Source: an uncultured Roseburia sp.
GTDB lineage: Bacteria > Bacillota > Clostridia > Lachnospirales > Lachnospiraceae
Direction of reading: 5' to 3'
Assembly (NCBI GenBank): GCA_947383215.1
Contig: CANDCP010000005.1
Coordinates: 51,152-115,151 of the forward strand
Length of the DNA: 64,000 bases
In this document: positions 37,701-47,386 of the stretch, one piece after another
Position numbering within the stretch: the first letter of the stretch is position 1
How the letters are laid out: every line of letters starts with the position of its first letter
Notes under the pieces: model-generated
What the model saw: only the letters and a program-made list of their open reading frames with translations
The model's database searches: none
What the model was told of the DNA's origin: nothing
Position numbers and translations under genes: made by a program

Positions 37701-38971
37701 TGACCGCCGATATCTAGAATACAGTCAACCTTCGGATTAAAAAACGCTGCGGCATAATAGTGAGCCACAGTTTCAACATCTCCGTCGTCTAACATCAGGG
37801 CGGCTTTCATCAGGGATTCTCCGTAGCCCGTGGAACAGGAATGGACAATTCTAGCACGATCCGGCATCAGGGAATAGATTTCCTTGATGGCAAGGATGGC
37901 GGTAGACAGAGGGCTGCCGTTGTTATTGCTGTAAAAAGAATAGAGCAGCGAGCCGTCTTCGCTTACAAGCGCAACTTTTGTGGTTGTGGAGCCGGCGTCA
38001 ATGCCAAGGTAACAGTCTCCCTCATAGGTGGAGAGATCCGCGGTCTTTACGTTATTTCCGATATGGCGGCGCTTAAACGCTTCGTAGTCTTCCTTAGAGG
38101 CAAATAGCGGCTCCATGCGCGCGACTTCAAACTCCATATGGATATCGGAGGAGAGTTTGTTTAACAGCTCGCTTAGCGAGGTGGAAACATCATCTTTATA
38201 ATTCAGCGCGGAACCGATTGCGGCAAAAAGGTGCGAGTGTTCGGGCGCGATAATATGTTCGTCATCCAGCTTAAGCGTGCGGATAAAAGCGGCCTTAAGC
38301 TCTGAAAGGAAATGCAGAGGGCCGCCTAAAAACGCGACGTGTCCCCGAATCGGTTTTCCGCAGGCTAATCCGCTGATCGTCTGGTTGACAACCGCCTGAA
38401 AAATAGAAGCGGACAGATCCTCTCTTGTCGCGCCCTCATTGATTAACGGCTGGATATCCGTCTTTGCAAATACGCCGCATCTTGCCGCGATCGGATAAAT
38501 TGCTTTGTAGTCTTTGGCATATTCGTTCAGGCCGGAAGCGTCCGTCTGGATCAGGGACGCCATCTGGTCAATAAAAGAACCCGTGCCTCCGGCGCAGATA
38601 CCGTTCATACGCTGTTCAACATTTCCGCCCTCAAAATAGATGATCTTTGCGTCTTCCCCGCCGAGTTCGATTGCAACGTCGGTCTGCGGCGCGTAGTCTT
38701 GCAGCGCCGTAGATACGGAGATGACTTCCTGGACAAACGGAACCTCTAAATGCTTCGCAAGAGTCAGACCGCCCGAACCGGTGATCATCGGTGAAATCTG
38801 CAGTTCTCCCAATTTGTCAAAAGCTTTTTGGAGCAAATTTCGCAAGGTCTCGCGAATATTTGCAAAATGACGTTCGTAATCGGAAAAAAGCAGATCGTTT
38901 TTTTCATTTAAAATGGCAATTTTTACTGTAGTGGAACCAATATCAATTCCCAGTTTGTTTATCTTGTTCAT
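34733..38971 (-). CDS. Giant 2-hydroxyacyl-CoA dehydratase activase-like protein
   Basis: 1412 residues from the chosen ATG, which has GGAGG six bases before it; the frame is open 14 codons further up. Two ASKHA ATPase domains of the BcrAD/BadFG type (about 5-255, [15 protein letters not shown]; about 317-573, [14 protein letters not shown]), each with CAGGTGSF- or CSSGCGSF-like cluster-binding cysteines. A DUF2229 domain is at about 670-880 ([11 protein letters not shown]), and the C-terminal part resembles the dehydratase D component (about 890-1400, [11 protein letters not shown]). Relatives activate radical dehydratases by ATP-driven electron transfer, but the substrate of this long type is unknown and no dehydratase gene is nearby. 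Confidence 0.9.
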   Translation of the reverse strand: MNKINKLGIDIGSTTVKIAILNEKNDLLFSDYERHFANIRETLRNLLQKAFDKLGELQISPMITGSGGLTLAKHLEVPFVQEVISVSTALQDYAPQTDVAIELGGEDAKIIYFEGGNVEQRMNGICAGGTGSFIDQMASLIQTDASGLNEYAKDYKAIYPIAARCGVFAKTDIQPLINEGATREDLSASIFQAVVNQTISGLACGKPIRGHVAFLGGPLHFLSELKAAFIRTLKLDDEHIIAPEHSHLFAAIGSALNYKDDVSTSLSELLNKLSSDIHMEFEVARMEPLFASKEDYEAFKRRHIGNNVKTADLSTYEGDCYLGIDAGSTTTKVALVSEDGSLLYSFYSNNNGSPLSTAILAIKEIYSLMPDRARIVHSCSTGYGESLMKAALMLDDGDVETVAHYYAAAFFNPKVDCILDIGGQDMKCIKIKNQTVDSVQLNEACSSGCGSFIETFAKSLNFSVQDFAKEALFAQNPIDLGTRCTVFMNSKVKQAQKEGASVADISSGLAYSVIKNALFKVIKLSDAKDLGENIVVQGGTFYNDAVLRSFEKIAGVQAVRPDIAGIMGAFGAALIARERHEKNYKTNMLSIKEINELTFDTKLARCQGCTNHCLLTINRFSGNRQYITGNRCERGLGKEKNKDNIPNLFEYKNDRMFSYEPLPDKEAVRGTVGIPRVLNMYENYPFWAVFFKALKFQVVLSPQSTRKIYELGIDSIPSESECYPAKLAHGHVSWLIKQNVNFIFYPCIPYERNEFPDSNNHYNCPIVTSYAENIKNNVDEITSGQMRFLNPFMSFTNLEALTGQLVKTFTGEFQIPEDEIRAAACAGWNELADAREDIKRKGEEVLNYIEQNQMRGIVLAGRPYHIDPEINHGIPELITSYGIAVLTEDSISHLHEVERPLIVMDQWMYHSRLYAAANYVKTRDDLDLIQLNSFGCGLDAVTTDCVNDILTKSGKIYTCLKIDEVNNLGAARIRIRSLLSAIRVKEKKQEKRSIVSSGHKRVIFTKEMRKTYTILCPQMSPLHFDLLEPAFNASGYRLIVLDNDNRDSVDVGLKYVNNDACYPSLMVVGQIMSAILSGKYDMERTAVLISQTGGGCRASNYIGFIRRALEKSGFENVPVISINLSGFEKNPGFKLSVPLLQRGLYALIFGDIFMRCLYRTRPYEKTAGAANALHEKWKKEVIAFLSKNRMISHRKFKRMCREIIRDFDNLPMLDIKKPRVGIVGEILVKFLPAANNYLAELLEAEGAEAVVPDLTDFLLYCFYNQNFKAENLGTSKKSARNSNLGIRFFEWLRSAARDEFEKSRHFDAPARIEHLAKYADEIVSQGNQTGEGWFLTGEMLELIHTGTSNIVCAQPFACLPNHIVGKGVIKKLRHLYPDSNIVAIDYDPGASEVNQLNRIKLMLSTAQKNLSK

Positions 38972-39026
38972 ATATACCTCCGGTGTTTTATATGGAAACG
39001 ATGTGGTTTTCATTCAAAACAAAGAC

Positions 39027-39055
39027 ATTATACGACATGATGTTGCAAAAAACAA
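39027..39055 (-). promoter_or_regulatory. Promoter of the activase gene
   Basis: On the minus strand: TTGTTT (39055-39050), 17 bases, TATAAT (39032-39027), 56 bases before the ATG. It sits in the A+T-rich 38972-39301 gap, which otherwise holds only the divergent promoter and leader of the Derlin-like gene. Confidence 0.7.
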
Positions 39056-39186
39056 TTTGTTTTTTCTTATTTTAATTTGTTTTTGCTTTTTTCATAAATT
39101 CTTTAGAAAATCTCCATATAAGCTATTCGATTTTGGGAATACATAGACGCAAAATCTAAAATCAAAATAAAAAAACTTCTGCTTCG

Positions 39187-39215
39187 TTGACAATAGGAGG
39201 TGAAAAACATATAAT
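39187..39215 (+). promoter_or_regulatory. Consensus promoter of the Derlin-like gene
   Basis: TTGACA (39187-39192), exactly 17 bases, TATAAT (39210-39215): a perfect sigma-A match. The following leader of about 80 bases (39222-39301) has no recognised element. Confidence 0.88.
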
Positions 39216-39301
39216 TTAATTCAAGTACACGGTGAATAAGGGTAAGAGTGTCAAACCCCCTTTGTTGATACGCCGGTCTGAATGATTAACGAGGTGAAAT
39301 T

Positions 39302-40159
39302 ATGAATTGGCTGAATAAATTGGAGAGAAAAATAGGAAAATATGCGATTTCGAATCTGATTATATATCTGATTGGCGCATACTGTATCGGATTTGCCATC
39401 AGCGTTGTGAACGCAGATCTCCTGGGATATTTAACGTTAAGCCCGTATCATATTCTGCGCGGGCAGGTTTGGAGACTTGTAACCTGGATCTTTATGCCGA
39501 CGGATTCCAACCTTCTGTTTCTGTTAATTATGGCGATTTTCTATTATCAGCTTGGAACTACGCTGGAGCGTACCTGGGGGACGTTCCGTTTTAACGCTTA
39601 CATTTTCGGCGGCATTATTTTTACGGTAATCGGCGCGTTTTTATATTACGGCATCTTATATGCCATAAACGGCGGCGTAACGCTTGAAATGTTATATATG
39701 GGCTATTATTTTAGCACCAATTACATTAATATGTCTATTTTCCTTGCGTTAGCGACCATGTATCCGGATATGCAGGTTTTGCTCTATTTCATCATTCCGA
39801 TAAAAATGAAATGGATGGCATATGTTTATGCGGTTCTTACGATATATCAGCTGCTTATGACCGAGTGGGCGGGAAGAGTTTCTATTGTGATGTCTTTAAT
39901 GAACTTTTTGATTTTCTTTCTCTCTACGCGTGATTTCAGACGAATTTCACCGAAGGAGATTCATCGAAGGCAGGCGTTTCGGGCGCAGATGCGAAAGCCG
40001 CGTCCGGGTTCCGGCATTACGAAGCACAAGTGCGCAATTTGCGGCAGAACGGAGTTGGACGATCCGAATTTAGAATTTCGTTTTTGTTCAAAGTGCGATG
40101 GGAATTATGAATATTGCCAGGATCACCTTTTTACCCATGAACATATAAAAAGAAACTAA
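39302..40159 (+). CDS. Derlin/rhomboid-like membrane protein with a C-terminal zinc-binding tail
   Basis: 285 residues. Several hydrophobic segments (about 15-38, 72-88, 98-125, 140-160, 165-188, 192-210) with the rhomboid-superfamily WR motif in GQVWRLVTWIF and a TLERTWGTFRF loop. The catalytic GxSG serine of active rhomboid proteases is absent, so this is a pseudoprotease more like Derlins. After a basic stretch, residues 244-275 hold Cys244-x2-Cys247, Cys262-x2-Cys265, Cys272-x2-His275: a probable zinc ribbon or treble clef on the cytoplasmic side. Function unknown; membrane protein quality control is only suggested by the fold. ACGAGGTG ribosome site and a consensus promoter. Confidence 0.75.
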   Translation: MNWLNKLERKIGKYAISNLIIYLIGAYCIGFAISVVNADLLGYLTLSPYHILRGQVWRLVTWIFMPTDSNLLFLLIMAIFYYQLGTTLERTWGTFRFNAYIFGGIIFTVIGAFLYYGILYAINGGVTLEMLYMGYYFSTNYINMSIFLALATMYPDMQVLLYFIIPIKMKWMAYVYAVLTIYQLLMTEWAGRVSIVMSLMNFLIFFLSTRDFRRISPKEIHRRQAFRAQMRKPRPGSGITKHKCAICGRTELDDPNLEFRFCSKCDGNYEYCQDHLFTHEHIKRN

Positions 40160-40176
40160 TTTTTATCTTTTCACTC

Positions 40177-40206
40177 TTGCCAAGCACTGCCATTTTGTCA
40201 TATACT
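40177..40206 (+). promoter_or_regulatory. Promoter candidate for glnS
   Basis: TTGCCA (40177-40182), 18 bases, TATACT (40201-40206), 46 bases before the ATG. The leader is too short for a T-box. Confidence 0.55.
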
Positions 40207-40251
40207 AATATCAATATAGTGTTTTAGAGAGAATGGCAGGAGGAAGACAAG

Positions 40252-41922
40252 ATGGAAAACGAAACTGTCTCCAAAAATTTTATCGAACAGATTATAGAAA
40301 AGGATTTGGAGGAGGGGCACTGTGAGACAGTGCATACGCGGTTTCCGCCGGAGCCGAACGGATATCTTCACATCGGACATGCCAAGTCTATTTTATTGAA
40401 TTACGGCTTGGCACAGAAGTATGGCGGACTGTTTAATATGCGTTTTGACGATACAAATCCGACAAAGGAGAGGGCAGAATTTGTCGAATCCATAAAAGCA
40501 GATATTAAATGGTTGGGCGCTGACTGGGGAGACCGGCTTTTTTTTGCGTCCGATTATTTTGGACAGATGTATGAGGCCGCGGTAAAGCTGATAAAGAAGG
40601 GAAAGGCGTACGTTTCCGATCTGTCGGCGGAGCAGATACGCGAGTACAGAGGGACGCTGAAAGAGGCGGGCAAGGACGATCCCGGCAGAGAACGAAATGT
40701 GGAAGAGAATCTGAAGTTGTTTGAGGAGATGAAGGAAGGAAAGTACCGGGACGGAGAGAAGGTGCTCCGCGCCAAAATAGATATGGCGTCTCCCAATATG
40801 AATATGCGCGATCCGGTGATTTACCGGGTGGCTCATATGACGCATCACAATACCGGCGGGACATGGTGTATTTATCCGATGTACGATTTTGCGCATCCGA
40901 TTGAGGATGCCATTGAGGGAATTACGCATTCTATCTGTACGCTTGAGTTTGAAGATCACCGTCCGCTGTACGATTGGGTGGTGCGTGAGCTTGCGTATGA
41001 GAAACCGCCGAAGCAGATTGAATTTGCGAAGCTGTATCTTACGAATGTAGTGACCGGTAAGCGGTATATCAAGAAGCTTGTGGAAGACGGCATTGTGGAC
41101 GGCTGGGACGATCCGCGCCTCGTTTCGATTGCGGCGCTTAGAAGAAGGGGATTTACGCCGGAATCCATAAAAATGTTTGTAGATTTGTGCGGCATTTCAA
41201 AGAGCAACAGTTCCGTGGATTACGCGATGTTAGAGTACTGTATTCGCGAGGATTTGAAATTAAAGCGCGCGAGGGTTATGGCCGTGCTCGATCCGGTCAA
41301 AGTGATTATTGATAATTATCCGGAAGATAAGACGGAATATTTTGAAGTGGCAAATAACATGGAAAATGAAGCGCTTAAAACGCGGCAGGTTCCGTTTACC
41401 CGCGAGCTTTATATTGACCGGGAGGATTTTATGGAGGAGCCGCCGAAAAAGTATTTTCGGATGTTTCCGGGAAATGAAGTGCGCCTGATGCACGCGTACT
41501 TTGTAAAGTGTGAGAGTTATACAAAGGATGAAAATGGCAGGGTGGTCGAGATACACTGTACTTATGATCCGGCTTCTAAGGGCGGAAACAGCCCCGACGG
41601 AAGAAAGGTAAAAGGTACGATTCACTGGGTATCCGCAAAATATGCGAAAAAGGCGACAGTGCGTCTGTATGAGAATATTGTGGATGAAAATCTTGGCGTA
41701 TATAATGAGGATGGGAGCTTGAATTTAAATCCGAATTCTCTGGTTACGCTCGATCATTGTTATGTAGAGCCGTCGTTGGAAAAAGCAGCTGCATATGACA
41801 GCTTCCAGTTTGTAAGACAGGGATATTTTTGTGTCGATGCAAAGGATTCCACATCGGAGGCTATGGTGTTTAATCGAATTGTATCACTGAAGAGTTCTTA
41901 TAAACTGCCGTCAGTGCAGTAG
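40252..41922 (+). CDS. glnS: Glutaminyl-tRNA synthetase
   Basis: Charges tRNA-Gln directly with glutamine. Class I signature [15 protein letters not shown] near residue 35-47; the glutamine/ATP pocket region [10 protein letters not shown]; and a KMSKS-equivalent [10 protein letters not shown]. 556 residues with a C-terminal two-barrel anticodon-binding part. Discriminating features are GlnRS-type, not GluRS-type. Bacillus makes Gln-tRNA through GatCAB, whereas many Lachnospiraceae carry glnS. AGGAGGAAG ribosome site. A DUF2225 gene follows with almost no gap. Confidence 0.95.
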   Translation: MENETVSKNFIEQIIEKDLEEGHCETVHTRFPPEPNGYLHIGHAKSILLNYGLAQKYGGLFNMRFDDTNPTKERAEFVESIKADIKWLGADWGDRLFFASDYFGQMYEAAVKLIKKGKAYVSDLSAEQIREYRGTLKEAGKDDPGRERNVEENLKLFEEMKEGKYRDGEKVLRAKIDMASPNMNMRDPVIYRVAHMTHHNTGGTWCIYPMYDFAHPIEDAIEGITHSICTLEFEDHRPLYDWVVRELAYEKPPKQIEFAKLYLTNVVTGKRYIKKLVEDGIVDGWDDPRLVSIAALRRRGFTPESIKMFVDLCGISKSNSSVDYAMLEYCIREDLKLKRARVMAVLDPVKVIIDNYPEDKTEYFEVANNMENEALKTRQVPFTRELYIDREDFMEEPPKKYFRMFPGNEVRLMHAYFVKCESYTKDENGRVVEIHCTYDPASKGGNSPDGRKVKGTIHWVSAKYAKKATVRLYENIVDENLGVYNEDGSLNLNPNSLVTLDHCYVEPSLEKAAAYDSFQFVRQGYFCVDAKDSTSEAMVFNRIVSLKSSYKLPSVQ

Positions 41923-41934
41923 ATGGAGGAAAAA

Positions 41935-42792
41935 ATGAATTTATTTGCAGGCCTTGAAAAATTTGGTTTTAAATCAACGGAAGAGGTTGATTTGTTTGCG
42001 GACGAGAAGGGTTCCGCAAAATCAGCGGAGGACGCCGCTGAGAAAAAGGCGGAGGAACCGAAAGAAGAGGAATTTCTTTTGGAAAAAAGTATTCGTTGTA
42101 TTGTCTGTGATAAAGTATTTAAGACGAAGGTGGTTAAGTCAGGAAGAGCAAAGCGTTTGGAGCCGGATGCGGATTTGAGGCCGCGCCATATGTATATTGA
42201 CACGCTCAAGTATGATGCGTCTTCGTGTCCGAATTGCGGATATACCGCATTGAACCGATATTTTGAACACCTTACGTCCGCGCAGATCCGGCTTGTGAAG
42301 GAGCAGGTCTGCTGTAACTTTAAAGCGGGTGTGCTGAGCTCGGAGCCGACGAACGATTACGATAAAGCGATTGAAATGCATAAGTTGTCGCTTTTTAACG
42401 CAATGGTTAAGAAGGCGAAGACAAGTGAAAAAGCATATAATTGCCTGATCCTTTCTTGGCTGATAAGGGGCAAGATTGAGACGCTTGATGCGTCCAATCC
42501 TGAAGAAAAAGAGAAAATAGAAGCGCTTCGCAAGGAGGAGGAGACCTTTTATGAGCAGGCGTATGACGGTTTTATGAAAGCAATCAGCACGGAGATGTTT
42601 CCGATTTGCGGAATGGATTCAAGTACGATGGATTATCTCCTGGCGGTTATGTCGATGCATTTTAAGAAGTACGATATCGCTTCAAAGAGCCTTGCAAATG
42701 TAATTACATCGGCGAGCGCGAGCCGCAAAATAAAAGATAAGGCGTTGGAATTAAAGGAAGAAATTATCAAAGAGCTGAAGCAGAAGAAATAG
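41935..42792 (+). CDS. DUF2225 domain protein
   Basis: Cytoplasmic protein of 285 residues. An acidic N-terminal part (about 1-45) precedes the DUF2225 region, which contains two CxxC pairs, CIVCDKVF and CPNCGYTALNRYF, suggesting zinc. The remaining helical part resembles TPR-like arrangements. No function is established for the family. ATG at 41935 is preferred because GGAGG (41925-41929) is five bases before it; an in-frame ATG at 41923 directly follows the glnS stop but lacks a ribosome site. Likely co-transcribed with glnS. Confidence 0.88.
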   Translation: MNLFAGLEKFGFKSTEEVDLFADEKGSAKSAEDAAEKKAEEPKEEEFLLEKSIRCIVCDKVFKTKVVKSGRAKRLEPDADLRPRHMYIDTLKYDASSCPNCGYTALNRYFEHLTSAQIRLVKEQVCCNFKAGVLSSEPTNDYDKAIEMHKLSLFNAMVKKAKTSEKAYNCLILSWLIRGKIETLDASNPEEKEKIEALRKEEETFYEQAYDGFMKAISTEMFPICGMDSSTMDYLLAVMSMHFKKYDIASKSLANVITSASASRKIKDKALELKEEIIKELKQKK

Positions 42793-42805
42793 CGTTGGAG
42801 GGATC

Positions 42806-44227
42806 ATGAGAGAGCTGTTTATTAATTTAGACCGCGATTCAAAAAAGGCGCTATATGAGCAGATCTATGATTATATTTGTAAGGAAATAGCGGACGGTAA
42901 GATCTCCCCGGGGGAGAGATTACCGTCTACTCGTTTTATGGCCAAAAGTTTGCAGGTCAGTCGAAGTACCGTTGATTTTGCATATGGCCAGCTTGTTGCG
43001 GAGGGATATTTACAGACAAAGCCCTGCTCCGGATATTTTGCATGCGATATCAGCGGTTTATATCAGTTTCAGGGGAAGAGGCGGCAAAAGATGGAGGAGA
43101 GGCGTGGAGAAGAGAGGGCAGGCGGAGGCGGTAAAATCGTATTTTCTCCGTTCCAGGTAGACAGAGAGCATTTTCCGTTTCGAGTGTGGCAGAAATTGAA
43201 CCGAAGCATCAATATGGAGGATGAAGAAAAATATTTTTTTTCGGGAGATTCCAGGGGCGATGAAAATCTCCGCGGTGTAATCAGCGATTATCTTCACCGA
43301 GCAAGAGGGGTGAGATGCAATGCGAATCAGGTGGTTATCGGAGCAGGCAACGAATATTTGCTGCTGTTGCTGTCGCAGCTTTTGGGCGGGGGGCAGCGGG
43401 TAGCGATGGAACGGTATACGTACATTCAGGCGGCGCGCACGTTTTCAAATATGGATTATCCGGTTTTGGCAGTGGATATGGATGAAAGTGGTATGCGAAC
43501 GCAAAGGCTGACCGAAACCGGGGCGAATATTGCCTATGTGATGCCTTCGCATCAGTTTCCGCTCGGAACAGTCATGCCGATGAAGCGCCGTCTGGAGCTG
43601 TTACAATGGTCGATGATGCGGGAAGGCCGCTATATTATTGAAGACGACCATGACAGTGAATTTCGATACAAAGGCAGACCGATTCCGTCTCTGCAGGGGA
43701 TGGATGCGTCAGGGAGAGTTGTTTATATCGGAACCTTTTCGAAGAGCATTGCGCCCTCCGTGCGCGTCAGTTATATGGTGCTGCCGGAAGAATTGTTGGA
43801 GAAATATTATGATAACTGTGGGTTCTACGCGACGACGGTTCCGCGAACACAGCAGGAGCTGCTGTATCGCTTTATGGCGGACGGCAGTTTTGAACGCCAT
43901 CTGAACAGGATGAAAAATATATACCGGACAAAGCATGATTATATGATGGGGCTTTTGAAACAGGAGACGTGGGTTCGCCGTATCTACGGGGAACATGCGG
44001 GACTTCATATGATGGCGGAGGTCGACACCTGTTTTACGGAGGAAGCATTGATAAAGAGGGCGGCGCAGAGAGGAGTCCGGCTATTTGGCCTACAAGAAAA
44101 CAGATTGTTTCCCGATGCAAAAACAGGGGAGCCGGTCACATTGGCGATGGGATTCGGATGTCTGAGGGAAGCGCAGATGGCGGAAGGGATTGCGATTGTG
44201 AGAGAATGTATTCAGACGCAACTGTAA
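42806..44227 (+). CDS. MocR/PdxR-type GntR regulator with aminotransferase domain
   Basis: Transcription factor of 473 residues. N-terminal GntR winged helix (about 10-75: LYEQIYDYICKEIADGKI, RLPSTRFMAKSLQVSRSTV), linker, then a fold-type I aminotransferase domain (about 125-470) with the PLP-binding lysine in YIGTFSKSIAPSVRV and Asp in EDDHDSEFRY. MocR proteins use PLP or an amino acid adduct as effector; PdxR types control PLP synthesis and GabR types control GABA use. No pdxST or gab gene is adjacent, so the target is unknown. 13 bases after the DUF2225 stop. Confidence 0.92.
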   Translation: MRELFINLDRDSKKALYEQIYDYICKEIADGKISPGERLPSTRFMAKSLQVSRSTVDFAYGQLVAEGYLQTKPCSGYFACDISGLYQFQGKRRQKMEERRGEERAGGGGKIVFSPFQVDREHFPFRVWQKLNRSINMEDEEKYFFSGDSRGDENLRGVISDYLHRARGVRCNANQVVIGAGNEYLLLLLSQLLGGGQRVAMERYTYIQAARTFSNMDYPVLAVDMDESGMRTQRLTETGANIAYVMPSHQFPLGTVMPMKRRLELLQWSMMREGRYIIEDDHDSEFRYKGRPIPSLQGMDASGRVVYIGTFSKSIAPSVRVSYMVLPEELLEKYYDNCGFYATTVPRTQQELLYRFMADGSFERHLNRMKNIYRTKHDYMMGLLKQETWVRRIYGEHAGLHMMAEVDTCFTEEALIKRAAQRGVRLFGLQENRLFPDAKTGEPVTLAMGFGCLREAQMAEGIAIVRECIQTQL

Positions 44228-44258
44228 AAAATAAGGCTGTGAAAGCTGCCGCTAAGCG

Positions 44259-44291
44259 AAAAAGACGGTCCGCAATCTGCGGCCGTCTTTT
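44259..44291. terminator. Bidirectional terminator between the MocR gene and argG
   Basis: AAAAAGACGGTCCGCA (44259-44274) pairs with TGCGGCCGTCTTTT (44278-44291). A second hairpin, GGCGCGG-CTTGT-CCGCGCC, lies at 44305-44323 next to the argG end. Confidence 0.85.
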
Positions 44292-44336
44292 ATAATTGGG
44301 AGCTGGCGCGGCTTGTCCGCGCCGGTCTGTTACAGA

Positions 44337-45560
44337 TTAGGAATTGTCTTTTGCATTCTCCTGCATTTTCATTGCGCGAACCTTTAACGGAAGACCGAAT
44401 AAGGTGATAAATCCTTCCGCGTCATGGTGGTCATATAAGTCGCCGGTTGTAAAGCTTGCAAGACTTTCGCTGTAAAGTGAGTACGGGGAAGTCGTGCCGG
44501 CTTTGATGATATTCCCTTTATATAATTTGAATTTAACTTCTCCGGTTACATATTCCTGTGTAGATTTTACAAACGCAGAAACAGCTTCACGTAAAGGCGT
44601 AAACCATTTACCCTCATATACAATCTGAGCCATCTTATTGCCCATATCTTTTTTTACGTCCATGGTGGCGCGGTCAAGGACAAGTTCTTCCAGCTGTGCA
44701 TGAGCTTCCATCAGAATGGTTCCGCCCGGCGTTTCATATACCCCGCGGGATTTCATGCCGACGACACGGTTTTCGACAATATCAACGATACCGATACCGT
44801 GTTTGCCGCCCAGGCGGTTCAGTTCACGGATGATATCGGAGACTTTCATTTTCTTTCCGTTCACGGAAACCGGAATTCCTTTTTCAAAAGTCATGGTTAC
44901 ATATTCGCCCTCTTCTGGCGCTTTTTCGGGAGAAACGCCAAGGACAAGCAGATGGTCAAAGTTAGGTTCGTTTGCAGGGTCTTCCAGCTCCAGGCCTTCG
45001 TGGCTGATATGCCACAGATTGCGGTCGCGGCTGTAACTGGAGTCTGCAGAAAAAGGAAGGTCGATTCCGTGAGCCTTACAATACGCAATCTCAGCTTCCC
45101 GGGAATCCATATTCCATTTGTCGTCTCTCCATGCGGCGATAATCTTTAAATCAGGAGCCAGAGCTTTGATGCCGAGCTCAAAACGGATCTGGTCGTTTCC
45201 TTTTCCGGTCGCTCCATGACAGATGGCGCTCGCGCCTTCCTTTCGCGCGATTTCAACTAATCTTTTGGCAATTCCGGGACGGGCCATAGAGGTTCCGAGC
45301 AGATATTTATTTTCGTAAACGGCGCCCGCCTGTACGCATGGAATAATATATTCGTCGCAGAATTCGTCCACAATATCCTTGATGTACAGTTTGCTTGCTC
45401 CGGACAGCTTTGCCCTCTCCTCTAATCCGTCCAGCTCTTCTTCCTGGCCGCAGTCGATACAGCAGCAGATGACGTCATAGTCGTAATTTTCTTTTAACCA
45501 CGGGATGATCGCGGTAGTGTCCAGACCGCCCGAGTAAGCTAAGATAACTTTTTCCTTCAT
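44337..45560 (-). CDS. argG: Argininosuccinate synthase
   Basis: Joins citrulline and aspartate with ATP to make argininosuccinate. N-terminal P-loop-like [15 protein letters not shown], then [15 protein letters not shown] and [14 protein letters not shown]; 407 residues is normal. It is transcribed away from the argC operon, from a separate promoter in the shared 252-base gap. argF and argH, needed to complete the pathway, are not in the window. AAAGGATC ribosome site. Confidence 0.97.
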   Translation of the reverse strand: MKEKVILAYSGGLDTTAIIPWLKENYDYDVICCCIDCGQEEELDGLEERAKLSGASKLYIKDIVDEFCDEYIIPCVQAGAVYENKYLLGTSMARPGIAKRLVEIARKEGASAICHGATGKGNDQIRFELGIKALAPDLKIIAAWRDDKWNMDSREAEIAYCKAHGIDLPFSADSSYSRDRNLWHISHEGLELEDPANEPNFDHLLVLGVSPEKAPEEGEYVTMTFEKGIPVSVNGKKMKVSDIIRELNRLGGKHGIGIVDIVENRVVGMKSRGVYETPGGTILMEAHAQLEELVLDRATMDVKKDMGNKMAQIVYEGKWFTPLREAVSAFVKSTQEYVTGEVKFKLYKGNIIKAGTTSPYSLYSESLASFTTGDLYDHHDAEGFITLFGLPLKVRAMKMQENAKDNS

Positions 45561-45604
45561 AAGTGTGATCCTTTCTTTGTTCGTGTATTTTCTTCAATAA
45601 AAAT

Positions 45605-45633
45605 AATATACAACAAATGCAGATGGAAAGCAA
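45605..45633 (-). promoter_or_regulatory. argG promoter
   Basis: On the minus strand: TTGCTT (45633-45628), 17 bases, TATATT (45610-45605), 45 bases before the argG ATG. Confidence 0.65.
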
Positions 45634-45675
45634 GTGAAAAAATATACATAAAATCATGTAAAATCGAGAAAAAAC

Positions 45676-45704
45676 TTGCATAAATTCAAAAATAAATGTA
45701 TAAT
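45676..45704 (+). promoter_or_regulatory. argC operon promoter
   Basis: TTGCAT (45676-45681), 17 bases, TATAAT (45699-45704). It gives a leader of about 100 bases before argC. Confidence 0.8.
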
Positions 45705-45712
45705 TATGCAAT
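45695..45712. promoter_or_regulatory. ArgR/AhrC ARG-box candidate over the -10
   Basis: AATGTATAATTATGCAAT matches the ARG-box consensus WNTGAATWWWWATTCANW at all but two positions and is nearly palindromic. It covers the -10 of the argC promoter, where a repressor would block initiation. Confidence 0.6.
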
Positions 45713-45812
45713 GCGGAGAGGAGAGACGAAAGAGCATAAAGATTTTAGTGGAAAAGCCGAAGAATTTGCGCTATATTAGAGGAAGAAAAATAAGAAGAAA
45801 GAAGATGAAAAA

Positions 45813-46871
45813 ATGATAAAGGTAGGAATTATCGGAGCAACAGGGTACGCAGGGGGCGAACTTGTAAGAATTTTGCTGGGCCATAGAGAGGCAGAAATAA
45901 AATGGTATGGTTCCAGAAGTTATATAGATAAGAAGTATGCCGATGTTTACCGCAACATGTTTGAGTTGGTTGACGATAAGTGCATGGATGATAATATGGA
46001 AAAGCTGGCGGAGCTGGTAGATGTGATTTTCACGGCGACACCGCAGGGATATCTCGCGTCGATTTTGACGGAGGATATATTAAGAAGGACAAAGGTGATT
46101 GATTTGAGCGCGGATTACCGGATCAAGGATGTGGGTATTTATGAAAAGTGGTATCAGATTGCGCATAAGAGCCCGCAGTTTATTGAGGAGGCCGTGTATG
46201 GGCTCTGTGAGATCAACCGTGAAAAAATTACCGCGGAGACGAGATTAATTGCGAATCCCGGATGCTATACGACGTGTTCAATTTTGACGGCCTATCCGCT
46301 TGTGAAGGAGGGCTTGATCGATCCGGGAACTTTGATCATTGACGCCAAGAGCGGTACGTCGGGAGCCGGGAGAGGGGCAAAAGTCGATAATCTCTACTGC
46401 GAGGTCAATGAAAATATGAAAGCGTACGGCGTGACGACGCACAGGCATACGCCGGAGATTGAAGAACAGCTCGGATACGCGGCGGGAAAAGCGCTTGCGG
46501 TAACATTTACGCCGCATCTTGCGCCGATGAACAGGGGAATACTCGCAACGGAATACGCGTCCCTGACTAAAAAGGCGGACGGTTCTTATCCGACGAAGGA
46601 GGAGGTGCGCGGCGCGTATGAGAAATACTATAAGAAAGAAAAGTTTGTCCGCGTATTGGAGGACGGCGTCTGCCCGGAGACAAAGTGGGTAGAGGGAAGC
46701 AACTATGTAGATATCGGTTTTAAGATTGAGGAGCGTACCGGCCGTATTATTATGATGGGGGCGCTGGATAATATTGTAAAGGGAGCCGCGGGGCAGGCAG
46801 TACAGAATATGAATCTGTTGTTCGGATTGAGGGAGGCCGAAGGGCTTGAACTCGTTCCGCTGTTCCCGTAA
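45813..46871 (+). CDS. argC: N-acetyl-gamma-glutamyl-phosphate reductase
   Basis: NADPH-dependent third step of ornithine synthesis. Rossmann start VGIIGATGYAGGELVRIL, catalytic Cys in NPGCYTTCS, and the HRHTPEIEEQLG segment. 352 residues is normal. The start is preceded only by a weak A/G-rich site. A three-codon reading frame ATG AAA AAA TGA (45805-45816) overlaps the argC ATG as ATGA. First gene of the argC-GNAT-argJ-argB-argD run. Confidence 0.97.
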   Translation: MIKVGIIGATGYAGGELVRILLGHREAEIKWYGSRSYIDKKYADVYRNMFELVDDKCMDDNMEKLAELVDVIFTATPQGYLASILTEDILRRTKVIDLSADYRIKDVGIYEKWYQIAHKSPQFIEEAVYGLCEINREKITAETRLIANPGCYTTCSILTAYPLVKEGLIDPGTLIIDAKSGTSGAGRGAKVDNLYCEVNENMKAYGVTTHRHTPEIEEQLGYAAGKALAVTFTPHLAPMNRGILATEYASLTKKADGSYPTKEEVRGAYEKYYKKEKFVRVLEDGVCPETKWVEGSNYVDIGFKIEERTGRIIMMGALDNIVKGAAGQAVQNMNLLFGLREAEGLELVPLFP

Positions 46872-46904
46872 GAGAGCAAAATTTCGTATAGAAAAGAGAA
46901 GACA

Positions 46905-47366
46905 ATGAGAGACGGCACATATCTGATAAGAGAAATGAGAGTAAAGGACTATGACGGGATACGCCGCTTATGGGCGTCAATTCACGGATTTGGAATCAGG
47001 ACGATTGACGATTCTAAAGAGGGTGTGGAGCGTTTTATAAAAAGAAATCCTACCACCTGCGTCGTGGCCTGCGACGGGGAGCGGATTATCGGGACAATCT
47101 TATGCGGGCATGATGGGAGAAGGGGCTGCTTTTACCATGTGTGCGTAGACGAGGCATACCGCAAGCACGGAATTGGAAGGGCGATGGCGACGGCGGCGCT
47201 GGAGGCGTTAAAAAAGGAGCGGATTAATAAAGTGTCGTTGATTGCGTTTACAAGCAATGAGATTGGAAACCGTTTTTGGCAGGATATGGGATGGGAGAAG
47301 CGGGAGGATTTGAATTACTACGATTTCACGTTAAACGAGCAAAATATTACAAAATTTAATTTATAA
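46905..47366 (+). CDS. GNAT-family N-acetyltransferase inside the arg operon
   Basis: 153-residue GNAT. It has an MRVKDYDGIRRLW start typical of the fold, then GTILCGHDGRRGCFYHVCVD and the acetyl-CoA loop YRKHGIGRAMATAAL. The C-terminal GNRFWQDMGWEKRED is also typical. It may be a stray acetyltransferase, but its place between argC and argJ makes a short-type N-acetylglutamate synthase, as known from some actinobacteria, a candidate role. That is an inference from location. 33 bases after argC and 20 before argJ. Confidence 0.85.
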   Translation: MRDGTYLIREMRVKDYDGIRRLWASIHGFGIRTIDDSKEGVERFIKRNPTTCVVACDGERIIGTILCGHDGRRGCFYHVCVDEAYRKHGIGRAMATAALEALKKERINKVSLIAFTSNEIGNRFWQDMGWEKREDLNYYDFTLNEQNITKFNL

Positions 47367-47386
47367 TAAATAAAATGGAGGAAAGT

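Noticed and set aside
40187-40239. Inverted repeat CTGCCATT ... AATGGCAG around the glnS promoter
   Set aside because: The arms are 37 bases apart and the left arm is outside the transcript. Most likely chance; no T-box features are present in the short leader.
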